Counted from the stretch's first letter, positions 17,116-26,880 are shown. The stretch: 64,000 bases of DNA from Vibrio sinensis (GCF_003605645.1 NZ_QVMU01000016.1:20958-84957); one strand, 5' to 3'. The notes: generated by a model from the sequence alone, not told the origin. Numbers and translations are program-made.

Positions 17116-17991
17116 ATGCCACATACGAATATGCAGAACACCTTAAATTCAGCACTCTCTGACGTCATATCAGCTCTGCATTCCCCGCGTTTTACTTCAA
17201 CTTTGGTCACGCTAATCAGTAAACTGGTTGATTACGACTGCGCGGTAGTTTTGGGGTATCGTCAACATAAGCATCCGATTTACCTCTACGATTCCATTGA
17301 TGATCAGCGTGACCTTCTATTTCAACGCTATCTAACCAATTCATTTCAAAATGATCCGTTTTACCTGATGCTCAATCAGCAGCAACAACAAGGGGTCTTT
17401 ACGCTTACGGACATAGCCAAACAGGGAATTGATTACCAGCAATACCAGACTGATTTCTATCAAAAAACGGGCTGGCAAGATGAATTAAGCATACTGATTG
17501 AAATAGAGCCTACTCGCTGGATCGTGCTCTATTTGGGCTATTTACAATCAGATAAACGCTTCAAACCCCAGCAAGTTGAGACACTCAAGAGCTATTTTTC
17601 AGTGATTAGTTCGTTATGTCAGACTCATTGGCAACAAGGTGGATTCACACTCGCTTCACCAGTTATGGGCACAACGGAAGCGACTGATACCACAAAAAAC
17701 TGTAATAACGATACTCAACAAGCAAGTGATCACATTCGTATCGCGATAGAACAGGCATTATTATCCTTTGGGGAAAGTCTACTCACTAAGCGCGAACAAC
17801 AAGTGACCGCCCTACTCGCACAAGGTTTTGATACCAAGGAAATAGCTGAGCAACTGGGTGTCACGCAAGGTACGGTAAAGAATCATCGCAAGCGTATCTA
17901 CGCGCAGCTGAACGTCAACTCGTTAAGTGAGCTATTCCAATTATTCCTTAATCATTTGATCACTCACACGCCATCAATACCTACCAAATAG
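17116..17991 (+). CDS. LuxR-family transcriptional regulator
   Basis: 291 residues. The C-terminal LuxR HTH (about 225-283) is clear: LTKREQQVTALLAQGFDTKEIAEQLGVTQGTVKNHRKRIYAQL. The N-terminal 170 residues form an uncharacterised sensor-like domain, with no GAF or PAS motif certain, and lack the conserved Trp/Asp set of acyl-homoserine-lactone receptors as far as I can tell. No receiver domain Asp pocket is visible, so it is not a typical response regulator. The signal is unknown. It stands alone upstream of tyrS in the same direction. Confidence 0.8.
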   Translation: MPHTNMQNTLNSALSDVISALHSPRFTSTLVTLISKLVDYDCAVVLGYRQHKHPIYLYDSIDDQRDLLFQRYLTNSFQNDPFYLMLNQQQQQGVFTLTDIAKQGIDYQQYQTDFYQKTGWQDELSILIEIEPTRWIVLYLGYLQSDKRFKPQQVETLKSYFSVISSLCQTHWQQGGFTLASPVMGTTEATDTTKNCNNDTQQASDHIRIAIEQALLSFGESLLTKREQQVTALLAQGFDTKEIAEQLGVTQGTVKNHRKRIYAQLNVNSLSELFQLFLNHLITHTPSIPTK

Positions 17992-18100
17992 ATGAGTAAA
18001 GTGAGAATAAAATGCCCACAACTATCCCTTTAGGGATATAGCCCTCACTGTCATTGCCCTTTACTCTCATTCGAAAATCACTCCATCATGAGAAAAAGGT

Positions 18101-19357
18101 ATGCACTCTCCAATTATCCAAGATTTAACCCAACGCGGATTAATCGCTCAGGCCAGCGATCTTGAGCAAATCAACACGCTGTTAGAACAATCACAAACCG
18201 TTTACTGCGGTTTCGATCCGACAGCAGGAAGCTTGCATATCGGCCATCTAGTGCCATTAATCATGCTAAAGCGTTTTCAAGATGCAGGGCACAGCGCCAT
18301 TGCACTTATCGGCGGCGCGACGGGGATGATTGGCGATCCAAGCTTTAAAGCAACGGAGCGTAATCTTAATTCTGGCGATACGGTTCTTGGTTGGGTTGCA
18401 GATTTAACCGCGCAGATCAATCAGCTGATGAATCCACACCTTAATCAGGCGTTAAATGTGGTGAACAATGCCGACTGGATTGGGAAAATCAACGTTATTG
18501 ACTTTTTCCGTGATGTGGGCAAACACTTTTCAGTCAATACGATGATCAACCGAGAGTCGGTGAAACAACGCTTGCAACGCCCTGATCAAGGTATTTCATT
18601 TACTGAATTCAGTTATTCACTGCTTCAATCTTACGATTTTGCTGAGCTAAACCGACAGTTCGATTGCCGTTTGCAAATTGGTGGTAACGATCAATGGGGC
18701 AATATCGTCAGCGGTATTGATCTCACTCGTCGTCAAAATAATCAGCAAGTGTTTGGTTTAACTTTACCACTTATCACCAAATCCGATGGGACTAAGTTTG
18801 GTAAAACCGAGGGAGGCGCTGTCTGGCTCGATCCTCTAAAAACGTCACCTTACGCATTTTACCAATTTTGGTTAGGTGCGGAAGACGCTGACGTTTATCA
18901 TTTCCTACGCTACTACACGTTTTTAAGCTGCGAAGAGATCGATAGCATCGAAGCACAAGACAAATCCAGCAATGGAAAGCCACAAGCGCAGCAAATTCTC
19001 GCACAGCAAATGACACAATTTGTTCATGGTGAAAACGGTTTGGCTTCAGCACAACGTATCACCCAAGCGCTATTTAATGGCCAAGTTCAGAATCTAAGCC
19101 TTAGTGAATTACAACAACTTGAACTCGACGGCTTGCCTTGTATTTCAACTCAACAAACAGATATCGTTGAGATGCTGCTAGAAACTGGGCTCGCCAACTC
19201 TAAGCGTATTGCTCGTGAGTTAATTACAAACCGTTCAATTTCAATTAATGGTGAAAAGCTGTTAAGTGAGGAAGATGGGCTTGGGTTTGCTTTATTTGAT
19301 CAGTTCTACCTAATTCAGCGGGGTAAAAAACACTTTAGCCTTGTGAAACGAGGGTAA
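18101..19357 (+). CDS. tyrS: Tyrosyl-tRNA synthetase
   Basis: 418 residues, normal for bacterial TyrS. It charges tRNA-Tyr. Class I signatures are HIGH at 46-49 (LHIGHLVPL) and KFGKT, the KMSKS equivalent, near 228. The Tyr-binding pocket YCGFDPTAGSLH and QIGGNDQWGN are kept, and an S4 RNA-binding domain (SKRIARELITNRSISINGEK) ends the protein. Vibrios often carry two TyrS types; this one has the E. coli-like KFGKT form. No T-box or leader is visible. A strong terminator follows. Confidence 0.95.
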   Translation: MHSPIIQDLTQRGLIAQASDLEQINTLLEQSQTVYCGFDPTAGSLHIGHLVPLIMLKRFQDAGHSAIALIGGATGMIGDPSFKATERNLNSGDTVLGWVADLTAQINQLMNPHLNQALNVVNNADWIGKINVIDFFRDVGKHFSVNTMINRESVKQRLQRPDQGISFTEFSYSLLQSYDFAELNRQFDCRLQIGGNDQWGNIVSGIDLTRRQNNQQVFGLTLPLITKSDGTKFGKTEGGAVWLDPLKTSPYAFYQFWLGAEDADVYHFLRYYTFLSCEEIDSIEAQDKSSNGKPQAQQILAQQMTQFVHGENGLASAQRITQALFNGQVQNLSLSELQQLELDGLPCISTQQTDIVEMLLETGLANSKRIARELITNRSISINGEKLLSEEDGLGFALFDQFYLIQRGKKHFSLVKRG

Positions 19358-19362
19358 ATAAG

Positions 19363-19396
19363 AAAAGGTGAAGCATACCACTTCACCTTTTTATTC
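19363..19396 (+). terminator. Rho-independent terminator of tyrS
   Basis: Perfect 11-bp stem AAAAGGTGAAG (19363-19373) / CTTCACCTTTT (19381-19391), 7-base loop, T-rich tail. The A-rich left side makes it usable from the minus strand as well, for the porin gene's end. Confidence 0.9.
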
Positions 19397-19429
19397 TTAT
19401 GTATAACAGTATGTTAAGCGTGCATAAGA

Positions 19430-20692
19430 TTAGTCATAACGAATGTTGATTTGTCCCATTACCGCAAAGTCATCAATATCTTCGTCAGCCCAGCTCATTT
19501 GTACCGTAAAGTCTGTGTATTCGCTCCATTGATAACGAGTACTCAAATCCACAAAGGTCGATTGCAAATCAGTTTGGCTACCGAGATTATTTTCAATATC
19601 CATCACGCCACCGGCCAATTTGATATTCAAATCAGATGAATATTGCCAATCTAATCGAGCGGCGTAAATAGAACCGTCATTGCCCTCATGACCTAAACCA
19701 CCAAAGAATTGACGAGAAATTGGGCTCGGGTCGTTACGGTCGTTATTATTAATCAGCCCTGAATAGGTATCAAAACCACGGCCGACTAAGCCGCCATCAA
19801 CAAAACCAACACCTTGCGCCTGAATTTTTAAGCTCTCTGTTAGCTGATAATTTGCTTCAACAAAACCAGCAAAGCCATCACTGCCCCACGTGGTGTGGTA
19901 ACCAAGTTGATTGGTTGAATCAGATAAGATCACGTTGGCTGCACCGCGTAATGAAAAATCATCGATCTGAACGGTGAAATAAGGCGAAATATTGTGGAAA
20001 TAATCGATACCGTAGCCCGCTTGAGGCATATCGATATCTGGATCACCGATGTTTTGATCACCCCCCTCAAAGTACGCCCACAGCATACCCCAATCTAACA
20101 CACCGTGTTTACCGACAGCGGCTAATGCATACATGTGGACGTCTTTATAGACATCAAAATCTGACTCGTATTCGCTTTCTGCAAAACGTAAATCATAGAT
20201 ACCTAGCAAACTTACTGAATCACTCTCACCATATCCGTAAGACTGCATCGCGAGTAAGCGGTCGCGACGGTCATTGCTGATGTTAAATCCATACGCCCAA
20301 TCCGCACGTTGACGGCCAGCACGAAGTAGTAGACCGTCGTCTGCGTACTGTACAAAACCTAGGTCAACCGAGAGGCCGTCAACATTGGCGTCATCGGTAA
20401 AGTTATTCCCTGCACCACCGCTATGACGGCGGTCACCTGCCCAATCGTAATACGCTTGAAGACGCGTATTGATGGACCAGCCATCGTTTAGCATTAAGTT
20501 TGCCTTAACGCGGAATCGGCTGGTATAGCCATTCTCGCTACTGCCATCGTTTGGTTCAATCGCATGAGCACGTACATAAGCATCCATGCCCCAATCCAGT
20601 TTTATGTCATCATTCAGTTCAACTACTGAAGAATAGCCAGCAGTAGACGTGAAAAGCCCCGCTACCGCTAATAACAACGTGTGCGTTTTCAT
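19430..20692 (-). CDS. Outer-membrane beta-barrel porin-like protein
   Basis: 420 residues with a signal peptide (MKTHTLLLAVAGLFTSTAGYS). The rest alternates polar and hydrophobic residues in many short amphipathic strands (for example SRFRVKANLMLNDGWSINTRLQAYYDW, GLLLRAGRQRADWAYGF), typical of a 14-18-stranded barrel of the alginate-porin/OprD-like kind. It ends in NIRYD rather than a final aromatic. It follows the esterase and MFS genes on the same strand, so it probably brings their substrate across the outer membrane. Confidence 0.75.
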   Translation of the reverse strand: MKTHTLLLAVAGLFTSTAGYSSVVELNDDIKLDWGMDAYVRAHAIEPNDGSSENGYTSRFRVKANLMLNDGWSINTRLQAYYDWAGDRRHSGGAGNNFTDDANVDGLSVDLGFVQYADDGLLLRAGRQRADWAYGFNISNDRRDRLLAMQSYGYGESDSVSLLGIYDLRFAESEYESDFDVYKDVHMYALAAVGKHGVLDWGMLWAYFEGGDQNIGDPDIDMPQAGYGIDYFHNISPYFTVQIDDFSLRGAANVILSDSTNQLGYHTTWGSDGFAGFVEANYQLTESLKIQAQGVGFVDGGLVGRGFDTYSGLINNNDRNDPSPISRQFFGGLGHEGNDGSIYAARLDWQYSSDLNIKLAGGVMDIENNLGSQTDLQSTFVDLSTRYQWSEYTDFTVQMSWADEDIDDFAVMGQINIRYD

Positions 20693-20728
20693 TGATGTAT
20701 ATCCAAATTAGTTGATTGCCGGAGCAAC

Positions 20729-20750
20729 CCCTCGCCATAGGCGATCAGGG
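20729..20750 (-). other. Intercistronic hairpin between esterase and porin genes
   Basis: CGCC-ata-GGCG core with outer CCCT/AGGG pairing on the minus strand and no T-run. It sits between co-directional genes and may tune porin expression relative to the upstream genes. Confidence 0.4.
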
Positions 20751-20770
20751 CTACTCAGTCATCAGAAAGG

Positions 20771-21706
20771 TTATTTATTGAGAAATTCAGAAATGGCTTG
20801 ATAGACAGCGTCGCACTCTTCTTTCACCAAGTCTTCCATGTTTAAGAATGTATGAATCATGTCATCAAAGTGGATGTGTTCGACTTGAGCGCCCGCTGCG
20901 ATAGCTTTTTCACAATACTGTTTACCCTCGTCCATCAATGGACAGAACTCAGCAGTGAACAGTAAGGTTTTCGGTAAACCATCTGTGATTGCTTGATGCA
21001 ACGGAGAAGCCTCTTTTCTATCTTCACCATTTTGGAAATAGTTATCGAAATACCAAGCGATTTTGCCTTTCTGTAGCAAGTAACCAGTCGCATTCAGATC
21101 CATCGACTCCGTATTCATAGTGTAATCAAGGCTTGGGTAAACCATCACCTGTTTCTCAATTGTCACTTTCTCATCAAATTGAGCTTTACCGCTCACGCTA
21201 GCCACTAAAGCGCCACCACCTGAGTCACCTGCAATCGATAGACGAGGAAGATAGTTCACTTCACGTCCATCTAATGTTGCCCATAAATTTTGCACAACGG
21301 TATAAGCATCATTCACGCCAGCTGGGTATGGGCATTCAGGAGCAAGGCGGTAATCCACTGCTACCACGATATGACGTGTAGCCAATGCCAACTTACGACA
21401 GATTGGATCATATACCGTCACGCTGCCAGCCATATGACCACCGCCATGATAATAAACTAATACAGGTAGTGCAGTTTCCGGTTCTGGGTGATAAATACGT
21501 ACTGGAACGTTATATTCATCGCCAGAAACCAAATCATCTTGTACCCATGCGACAGCAGGAATATCAGTGACGAAGCCTTTGGTTAAATTGGCCAACCCTT
21601 CACGCGCATTGGTAGCGGTTGGTTTGAATCCACCAGCCACAATCGCTGCAACTTGTACGTTAAAATTGTCTAACCACGTTTGTAATTTTGGACTAACTTG
21701 ACGCAT
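20771..21706 (-). CDS. Alpha/beta hydrolase, hormone-sensitive-lipase family esterase
   Basis: 311 residues. HSL-family oxyanion motif YYHGGGHMAGS and nucleophile elbow GDSGGGALVA are visible, with Asp/His of the triad in the last 80 residues (PLMDEG, DDMIHTF). No signal peptide, so a cytoplasmic carboxylesterase acting on a short-chain ester brought in by the upstream MFS protein. ATG 21706 is chosen because AAGGAG, which overlaps the stop of the MFS gene, lies just ahead; a longer frame from 21745 would overlap that gene. Confidence 0.85.
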   Translation of the reverse strand: MRQVSPKLQTWLDNFNVQVAAIVAGGFKPTATNAREGLANLTKGFVTDIPAVAWVQDDLVSGDEYNVPVRIYHPEPETALPVLVYYHGGGHMAGSVTVYDPICRKLALATRHIVVAVDYRLAPECPYPAGVNDAYTVVQNLWATLDGREVNYLPRLSIAGDSGGGALVASVSGKAQFDEKVTIEKQVMVYPSLDYTMNTESMDLNATGYLLQKGKIAWYFDNYFQNGEDRKEASPLHQAITDGLPKTLLFTAEFCPLMDEGKQYCEKAIAAGAQVEHIHFDDMIHTFLNMEDLVKEECDAVYQAISEFLNK

Positions 21707-21716
21707 ACATAGCTCC

Positions 21717-22916
21717 TTATGCATTTTTAACAGTTGCAGAGACAACTTCTGGTTTTTTACCTGTCTCAGGTAAGAAGAAGCTCGCTAGGAAGAATGTTGA
21801 TGAACACATCACAGCAAACACAGCGGCATAGAAAATATTACCCGTTGTATCAGTAAGAACACCGGCGAAATACATTAATGCGGTTTCGATCATGTATGAA
21901 ATAGACCAGAACATACCAAATACAACCGTAATACGCGCTGGTGTCATGTTTGGTAATTCTTGAGGTAGCGTAACCAAAGCCGTCATAGGAACAAACATAA
22001 AGAAGCCGGCCATAAATGCTGCACCATAAGCGATTGAAGCGCTTGATGTAGTGATCATGATTGCAGCAAAAGCCGTCATAGCTAGGCCACAGTAACGAAT
22101 GACTGGCACACGTAGAGGGTAACGCTTAGCCGTGATAATCCCAGCAATGGTGCCTACCATACCTGCTCCAATCATAATAGAAGAAAGGTATTTCGCTTCA
22201 GCAGCAAAGCTTGGAACTAATGGGAACAGAGCAAAAACAGAGATGTAACAGAATAGTAAGCCCGAGTAAGCAATTGGAAGCCACCAGTTAACCGACTCTT
22301 TCGCACCATCTTTTAGTGTGTAAGTTACTTGCTGACCGTTGCTAGCACCACTTGAAAGAGAGAAATCATCGCTGACTAACCACCAGACAACCAAAATAGC
22401 TAAGCTAACTGCAGAGATAGCGAAGATAACATTTTGCCAGCTGCCAAGACTTGATAGAAGTGAACCAGTAAATAGAATCGCCAGTAGGTTACCCATGTTG
22501 AACGCCGCTGCGTTAATACCATTGATAATAGGGCGTTCTTCTGCGTTGAAGTAATTAATAACAATTGGGTTAAAGTAAACAATCGCAAATGCACCACCAA
22601 AGCCCATCACTAAACGTGAGAAGACGTACAATGGGTAGTTAGAAGCAAATGCACCAACAGCACCAGCAACAATCAGTAGCGAAGCCACTGCGAACGCTTT
22701 TTTCGGCCCCATCTTCATCAACAGCCATGCCGCTGATAAGTTACCGATGATCTTCGCGATGGTGATTGCGTTGGTCATCCAAGTGGCGGCAGCCATACCT
22801 TCAATGTTGTAAAACGCCATGATGTCTTTCGTCATCATAGAGCCCGCAACCCAAGACATAGCGAAGAGAGCGTAGGTTAGAAATATCGTTATCTCGATAA
22901 GATGTTTTTTGTTCAT
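21717..22916 (-). CDS. MFS transporter of unknown substrate
   Basis: 399 residues with about 12 membrane helices and an MFS loop LLMKMGPKKAFAVA after helix 2. It looks like an uptake-type MFS (CynX/NNP-like group) but no substrate motif is recognisable. It is the first gene of an MFS-esterase-porin operon (10-base gap to the esterase). A possible CRP site lies about 100 bases upstream. Confidence 0.8.
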   Translation of the reverse strand: MNKKHLIEITIFLTYALFAMSWVAGSMMTKDIMAFYNIEGMAAATWMTNAITIAKIIGNLSAAWLLMKMGPKKAFAVASLLIVAGAVGAFASNYPLYVFSRLVMGFGGAFAIVYFNPIVINYFNAEERPIINGINAAAFNMGNLLAILFTGSLLSSLGSWQNVIFAISAVSLAILVVWWLVSDDFSLSSGASNGQQVTYTLKDGAKESVNWWLPIAYSGLLFCYISVFALFPLVPSFAAEAKYLSSIMIGAGMVGTIAGIITAKRYPLRVPVIRYCGLAMTAFAAIMITTSSASIAYGAAFMAGFFMFVPMTALVTLPQELPNMTPARITVVFGMFWSISYMIETALMYFAGVLTDTTGNIFYAAVFAVMCSSTFFLASFFLPETGKKPEVVSATVKNA

Positions 22917-23012
22917 ATCATGTACCTTGTAGGGTGATACTTAAGTTATTTTTCAACTTAATAATACCGAAATAAAACCATCGCATTATCCTGATTTCGC
23001 AATAATGAATTG

Positions 23013-23028
23013 TGTGACGACGGTAACA
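23013..23028 (-). promoter_or_regulatory. Possible CRP site upstream of the MFS-esterase-porin operon
   Basis: TGTGA-cgacgg-TAACA matches the CRP consensus at 9 of 10 conserved positions. It is about 100 bases before the MFS start, in a position suited to activation. Confidence 0.5.
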
Positions 23029-23062
23029 ATTGGTAATTAAGATCAATATTATCAGATAGATA

Positions 23063-23087
23063 AAATAAAACCCTGCGAAATGCAGGG
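23063..23087 (-). terminator. Rho-independent terminator of fabV
   Basis: CCCTGC-GAAAT-GCAGGG (23071-23087). Read on the minus strand it is followed by TTTTATTTT. It lies 27 bases past the fabV stop. Confidence 0.85.
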
Positions 23088-23113
23088 CTTTTCTCATTGA
23101 AAGACAATCCAGA

Positions 23114-24322
23114 TTAAGGGGCTAATGCCACTAACTCATCCATATCAACTTCGGCAGCATAATCGACACCATCAAAACCAAATCCATTCAGTTGCATAAA
23201 GTCTAACTTATAGCCTTCATAGTCCCCAATCTGTTGGAAGTTCTCTTCGGTAATTTGCACCATTAACTTTGAGACTTTGTCTTGTGTTTCAGGCTCAAGT
23301 TCCCAATCATCAATACGAATCAAACGAGCGAGATCCACAGGTACTCCCGCGCTTTGATGCTGACCATACAAACGTTCAGCAAACAACCGCTGCATCTGTT
23401 CAATGCACCCCTCGTGAGTTCCTTGCTCTTTCATCACCTTAAATAGAGATAAAATATACGGTGAAAATGCAGGGATAAAGACACTCGCTTTCGTGACCAA
23501 GGCTTTACAAACCGATACGTAGGCTTCTCCACCTAATCCTTTCATCTGTTCATTAAGTTTATCGGCGGTAGCATGCAGGTGCGCTTTTGCTCGACCTAAT
23601 GTGCCATGGTGATAAATAGGGTATGTGGATTCAGGCCCAACGTACGAATACGCCACGGTTTTACACCCTTGATCTAAGACGTCCGCTTGAGAAAGTATGT
23701 CAATCCAACTTTGCCAATCTTCACCACCCATCACTTTCTCTGTGGCATCCACTTCTTCCTCGGTTGCCGTTTCAATCGTCATCTGCACCATTTTATCTTG
23801 TTCGATATTAATGGTTGGCCCAGTCACGGGAGCGCCCGTGGTTTTAATAGATGATCGCCATAGTTCACCGGTTTCTGGATTCGGTCTCACACCCGTTGCC
23901 AAGCTGTAGACAACCAAATCAACCTTGCCACCAAACTCGCTGCGTATGTACTCAATGACTTGCTCGCGCATTTGTGGTGAAAATGCATCACCAACAAAGT
24001 TCTTAGCAATCATGCCTGATTTTTCAGCTTCTTGGCGGAAATAGATATTGTTGTACCAACCTGCGGTACCGACACCTTTTTCACTTGGTCCTCGTTCAAA
24101 TGAAACACCAATCGTATCTGCGTTAGATCCGCCAAAAGCAAGCGCAATACGAGATGCTAAGCCAAATCCTGATGATGCACCCAGCACCAACACTTTTTTC
24201 GGACCGTTGACGACAGGCTCGGCATTACGTACATAAGCGATTTGATTCAACACTGCCATTTGGCAACCCATAGGGTGGGCAGTTCTAGCAACAACGCCTT
24301 GAATTTCTGGTTTAATAATCAT
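23114..24322 (-). CDS. fabV: FabV-type NADH-dependent trans-2-enoyl-ACP/CoA reductase
   Basis: 402 residues, typical of FabV/Ter. Rossmann segment VLVLGASSGFGLASRIALAFG (about 44-64) and the diagnostic Y237-x8-K246 pair (YHHGTLGRAK), as first described for Vibrio FabV. It reduces trans-2-enoyl thioesters with NADH and is triclosan-resistant. ATG 24322 is preferred over the TTG before it, with AAGGAAT upstream. It follows the MaoC gene by about 20 bases. Linkage to a hydratase and CoA-transferase hints at acyl-CoA metabolism rather than only fatty-acid synthesis. Confidence 0.95.
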   Translation of the reverse strand: MIIKPEIQGVVARTAHPMGCQMAVLNQIAYVRNAEPVVNGPKKVLVLGASSGFGLASRIALAFGGSNADTIGVSFERGPSEKGVGTAGWYNNIYFRQEAEKSGMIAKNFVGDAFSPQMREQVIEYIRSEFGGKVDLVVYSLATGVRPNPETGELWRSSIKTTGAPVTGPTINIEQDKMVQMTIETATEEEVDATEKVMGGEDWQSWIDILSQADVLDQGCKTVAYSYVGPESTYPIYHHGTLGRAKAHLHATADKLNEQMKGLGGEAYVSVCKALVTKASVFIPAFSPYILSLFKVMKEQGTHEGCIEQMQRLFAERLYGQHQSAGVPVDLARLIRIDDWELEPETQDKVSKLMVQITEENFQQIGDYEGYKLDFMQLNGFGFDGVDYAAEVDMDELVALAP

Positions 24323-24340
24323 CAAATATTCCTTACTAAT

Positions 24341-24760
24341 TTATGAATGCTTTGGAGGCATAACTGTTGCGACACCGTGGATCACCACTTTCTCGTTCTG
24401 ATTAATACTGCGCGTCGCCAGCTTTACAATGTTCTTATCTTTATTGATTTCAATCACTTCGACTTCTGCGCGGATGGTGTCACCAATATAAACCGGAGCG
24501 GTAAACTTCAGCTCTTGCCCTAAATAGATGGTTCCAGGCCCTGGTAATTGCATACCCAAAACGGCGGACGTCAGTCCTGAAACCAGAATGCCATGTGCTA
24601 CTCGACTTCCAAAAATACTGTTTTCTCCGGCAATTTGACTCACATGAACGGGATTAATATCACCGCTAATGCCACAAAACATTTGAATGTCGGATTCGCT
24701 AATGGTCTTTTCAAAATGTGCTCTCTGACCAAGAGTGAGCTGTTCGATGGTGTAACTCAT
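24341..24760 (-). CDS. MaoC/PhaJ-like (R)-specific enoyl-CoA hydratase
   Basis: 139 residues, hot-dog fold. The catalytic set D34-N36-P37-H39 in SGDINPVH matches PhaJ (Asp31/His36 in Aeromonas). VAHGILVSGLTSAVLG is the hydratase-2 core helix. It interconverts (R)-3-hydroxyacyl-CoA and trans-2-enoyl-CoA, whose product FabV can reduce. Start and stop leave a tight gap to fabV, so the two are co-transcribed. A terminator separates it from the CoA-transferase upstream. Confidence 0.9.
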   Translation of the reverse strand: MSYTIEQLTLGQRAHFEKTISESDIQMFCGISGDINPVHVSQIAGENSIFGSRVAHGILVSGLTSAVLGMQLPGPGTIYLGQELKFTAPVYIGDTIRAEVEVIEINKDKNIVKLATRSINQNEKVVIHGVATVMPPKHS

Positions 24761-24783
24761 TATGTTCTATCTCTTGAAAAAAT

Positions 24784-24812
24784 TTTGCTATGCGCTCTAC
24801 TGGCATAGCAAA
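24784..24812. terminator. Bidirectional terminator between CoA-transferase and MaoC genes
   Basis: TTTGCTATGC (24784-24793) / GCATAGCAAA (24803-24812), perfect 10 bp, loop of 9, with T-runs on both sides. On the minus strand it ends the CoA-transferase message at least partly. Two further imperfect repeats CTAACCATG occur at 24831 and 24842. Confidence 0.8.
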
Positions 24813-24925
24813 GCTTTTTCTTCCCTCCGACTAACCATGTGACTAACCATGCTATCGGAGGGAGTTTATTGATTATCTTGCTGACATTACGCGCTTATCC
24901 TCAGAAGAGTCGTGATAACTCTAGA

Positions 24926-26518
24926 TTAAGCCGCGTTATCAATAACGGATTCTGTAGCATTTAAAGGCGACAGTGTTAAACCCATCGGAGCGTCGCAGAA
25001 AATACGTGCATCCATTAATGCCAAATTTGGGCTAATCACTGGTACGAAATCCATCTTCGCTAAGACATCTTTTTGCAAATCTACACCCGGTGCGATTTCA
25101 ATCAGCTCTAAGGTTTGCTCCCCTAGCTTGAATACCGCTCGTTCGGTGATATACAGCACAGGCTTGTGATTACGACGGGCAACATCAGCGGAGAAAGTAA
25201 TCTGCTGCACTTCACTAATCAGTTTGTTGATATGACCATCATTTACGATAGTGAGCTCACCGTTACCGGTTTCGACCTCCAACTTACCAGCCGTAAAAGT
25301 ACCGCAGAAAAATACCTGTTTCGCGTTTTGCGTAATATTGATAAAGCCACCGCAACCCGCAATCTTAGTGCCAAACTTCGACACATTAAGGTTGCCGTGC
25401 TGATCGCACTCAGCAAGCCCTAAGAATGCTTGGTCAATACCACCACCATCATAAAAATCAAACATTTGGTCTTGAGTAATCACCGCCTCAGGAAATGCCG
25501 ATGCACCGAAGCTAAGCCCACCCGCAGGTGTACCACCAATAGCACCCGGCTCAACCGTCGCAATCATTTGATCGGTAATACCCTCTTCATCCGTCACTTG
25601 AGCAATCACTTCTGGTACGCCAATACCATAATTCAAGATGGCACCTTGTTTGAGCTCCATAGCCGCTCGACGTGCGATGATTTTCTTCGCATCCAAACGA
25701 CGCTCTTGTCCACTTTTTTGCTCTGCAACACCTCGACCGCAATAGGCTGGATTCATTTGCTCGGCAAATGTTTGCATGTGTGATTCGTCATCAGCCACAA
25801 CAACTGCGTTAACGAATATTCCGGGAATACGAACTTGTTGTGGATCGAGCTCACCGGCTTTAACAAGACGTTTCACTTGCACAATGACTTTGCCACCCAT
25901 GTTCGTCACTAACTGAGCCGCAGCCAGGTTTTCTAGGAACAAACATTCATCTTCCATGGTGATGTTGCCATTTTCATCTGCTGTAGTACCACGCAGCAGC
26001 GCGACATTGGGTTCTATACGCTTATAAAATAGAAACTCTTCACCCTCGATTTCAATGACTGAAACGCGATCAGCCGTGGTGACTTGGTTAATTTTTCCGC
26101 CGCCTAAACGTGGGTCAACAAAAGTACCTAGGCCAACATGAGAAAGTGTCCCCGGTTTACCGGCAGCTGAATCACGCAACAGCTGAGCAATAATGCCCTG
26201 TGGGAAGTTATAGCCTTGAATTTGGTTATCATTCGCCAGTTTTTGCAAACGAGGAATCAGCCCCCAATGACCACCATAAGCCAAGCTCACCATACCAGGA
26301 TGCGCTAAATGGTTATTGGCTTTGTCGACGCCATCTCCTTGACCTGCGGTAAAATAAAGTTCAAGTTCATTTGGATAACCGGTGGCAACAAAACGTTCTC
26401 CAATCGCTTTTTCGATGGCTTCTGGTACGACTGCACCAATAAACCCACCTAAAATGACTTTGTCACCATTTTCAATCATCGCAGCCGCTTGCTGGGCTGA
26501 TAACACTGTTGTTCTCAT
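24926..26518 (-). CDS. Family I acyl-CoA:acid CoA-transferase (propionate CoA-transferase-like)
   Basis: 530 residues: fused alpha (about 1-280) and beta (about 285-520) halves, as in Pct/YdiF. The catalytic Glu is in TVEPGAIGGTPAGGLSFG near 335; the N-half has the GGFIGAVVPEAI glycine loop. It moves CoA between an acyl-CoA donor and a short acid such as propionate, butyrate, lactate or 3-hydroxybutyrate. ATG 26518 follows GAAGGAAG; the TTG before it is not used. Together with MaoC and FabV it could form a 3-hydroxyacid to saturated-acid route. Confidence 0.85.
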   Translation of the reverse strand: MRTTVLSAQQAAAMIENGDKVILGGFIGAVVPEAIEKAIGERFVATGYPNELELYFTAGQGDGVDKANNHLAHPGMVSLAYGGHWGLIPRLQKLANDNQIQGYNFPQGIIAQLLRDSAAGKPGTLSHVGLGTFVDPRLGGGKINQVTTADRVSVIEIEGEEFLFYKRIEPNVALLRGTTADENGNITMEDECLFLENLAAAQLVTNMGGKVIVQVKRLVKAGELDPQQVRIPGIFVNAVVVADDESHMQTFAEQMNPAYCGRGVAEQKSGQERRLDAKKIIARRAAMELKQGAILNYGIGVPEVIAQVTDEEGITDQMIATVEPGAIGGTPAGGLSFGASAFPEAVITQDQMFDFYDGGGIDQAFLGLAECDQHGNLNVSKFGTKIAGCGGFINITQNAKQVFFCGTFTAGKLEVETGNGELTIVNDGHINKLISEVQQITFSADVARRNHKPVLYITERAVFKLGEQTLELIEIAPGVDLQKDVLAKMDFVPVISPNLALMDARIFCDAPMGLTLSPLNATESVIDNAA

Positions 26519-26880
26519 CAAATTCTTCCTTCTGGAAAATTATTGTTCCCGGCAGGCAGACTCACTACTCGGCTAATGTTAAAAGTGTATGTGGTTCGGA
26601 TTAATGAAAAAATAGACAATAAAAGGAAAGATAATTGCGTAAATGGGACAATAAATAGCGTGCAGAATAATCCACTCATCAAGCTCATCACGAGATATCG
26701 CGTTACAGAAATTGACACCTTAACGCTCGCCACTAAATGAGAGCCGAAGTAGATAGAATGGGGGTTGCGGCGGCTTATGTGCTAAGATAGCCGTCATCAG
26801 CGATATGAATGTGCACCCAACTCATTTGTTTGACTGAGGGTCATGAACCCGAACACGATTAACTAATGAGGAATCTAGAT
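26519..26880. other. Intergenic region between CoA-transferase and small charged protein
   Basis: About 360 bases between divergent genes. Open frames on both strands here lack ribosome sites and family features. GAGGAA at 26869 serves the next gene. No operator-like palindrome stands out. Confidence 0.4.
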
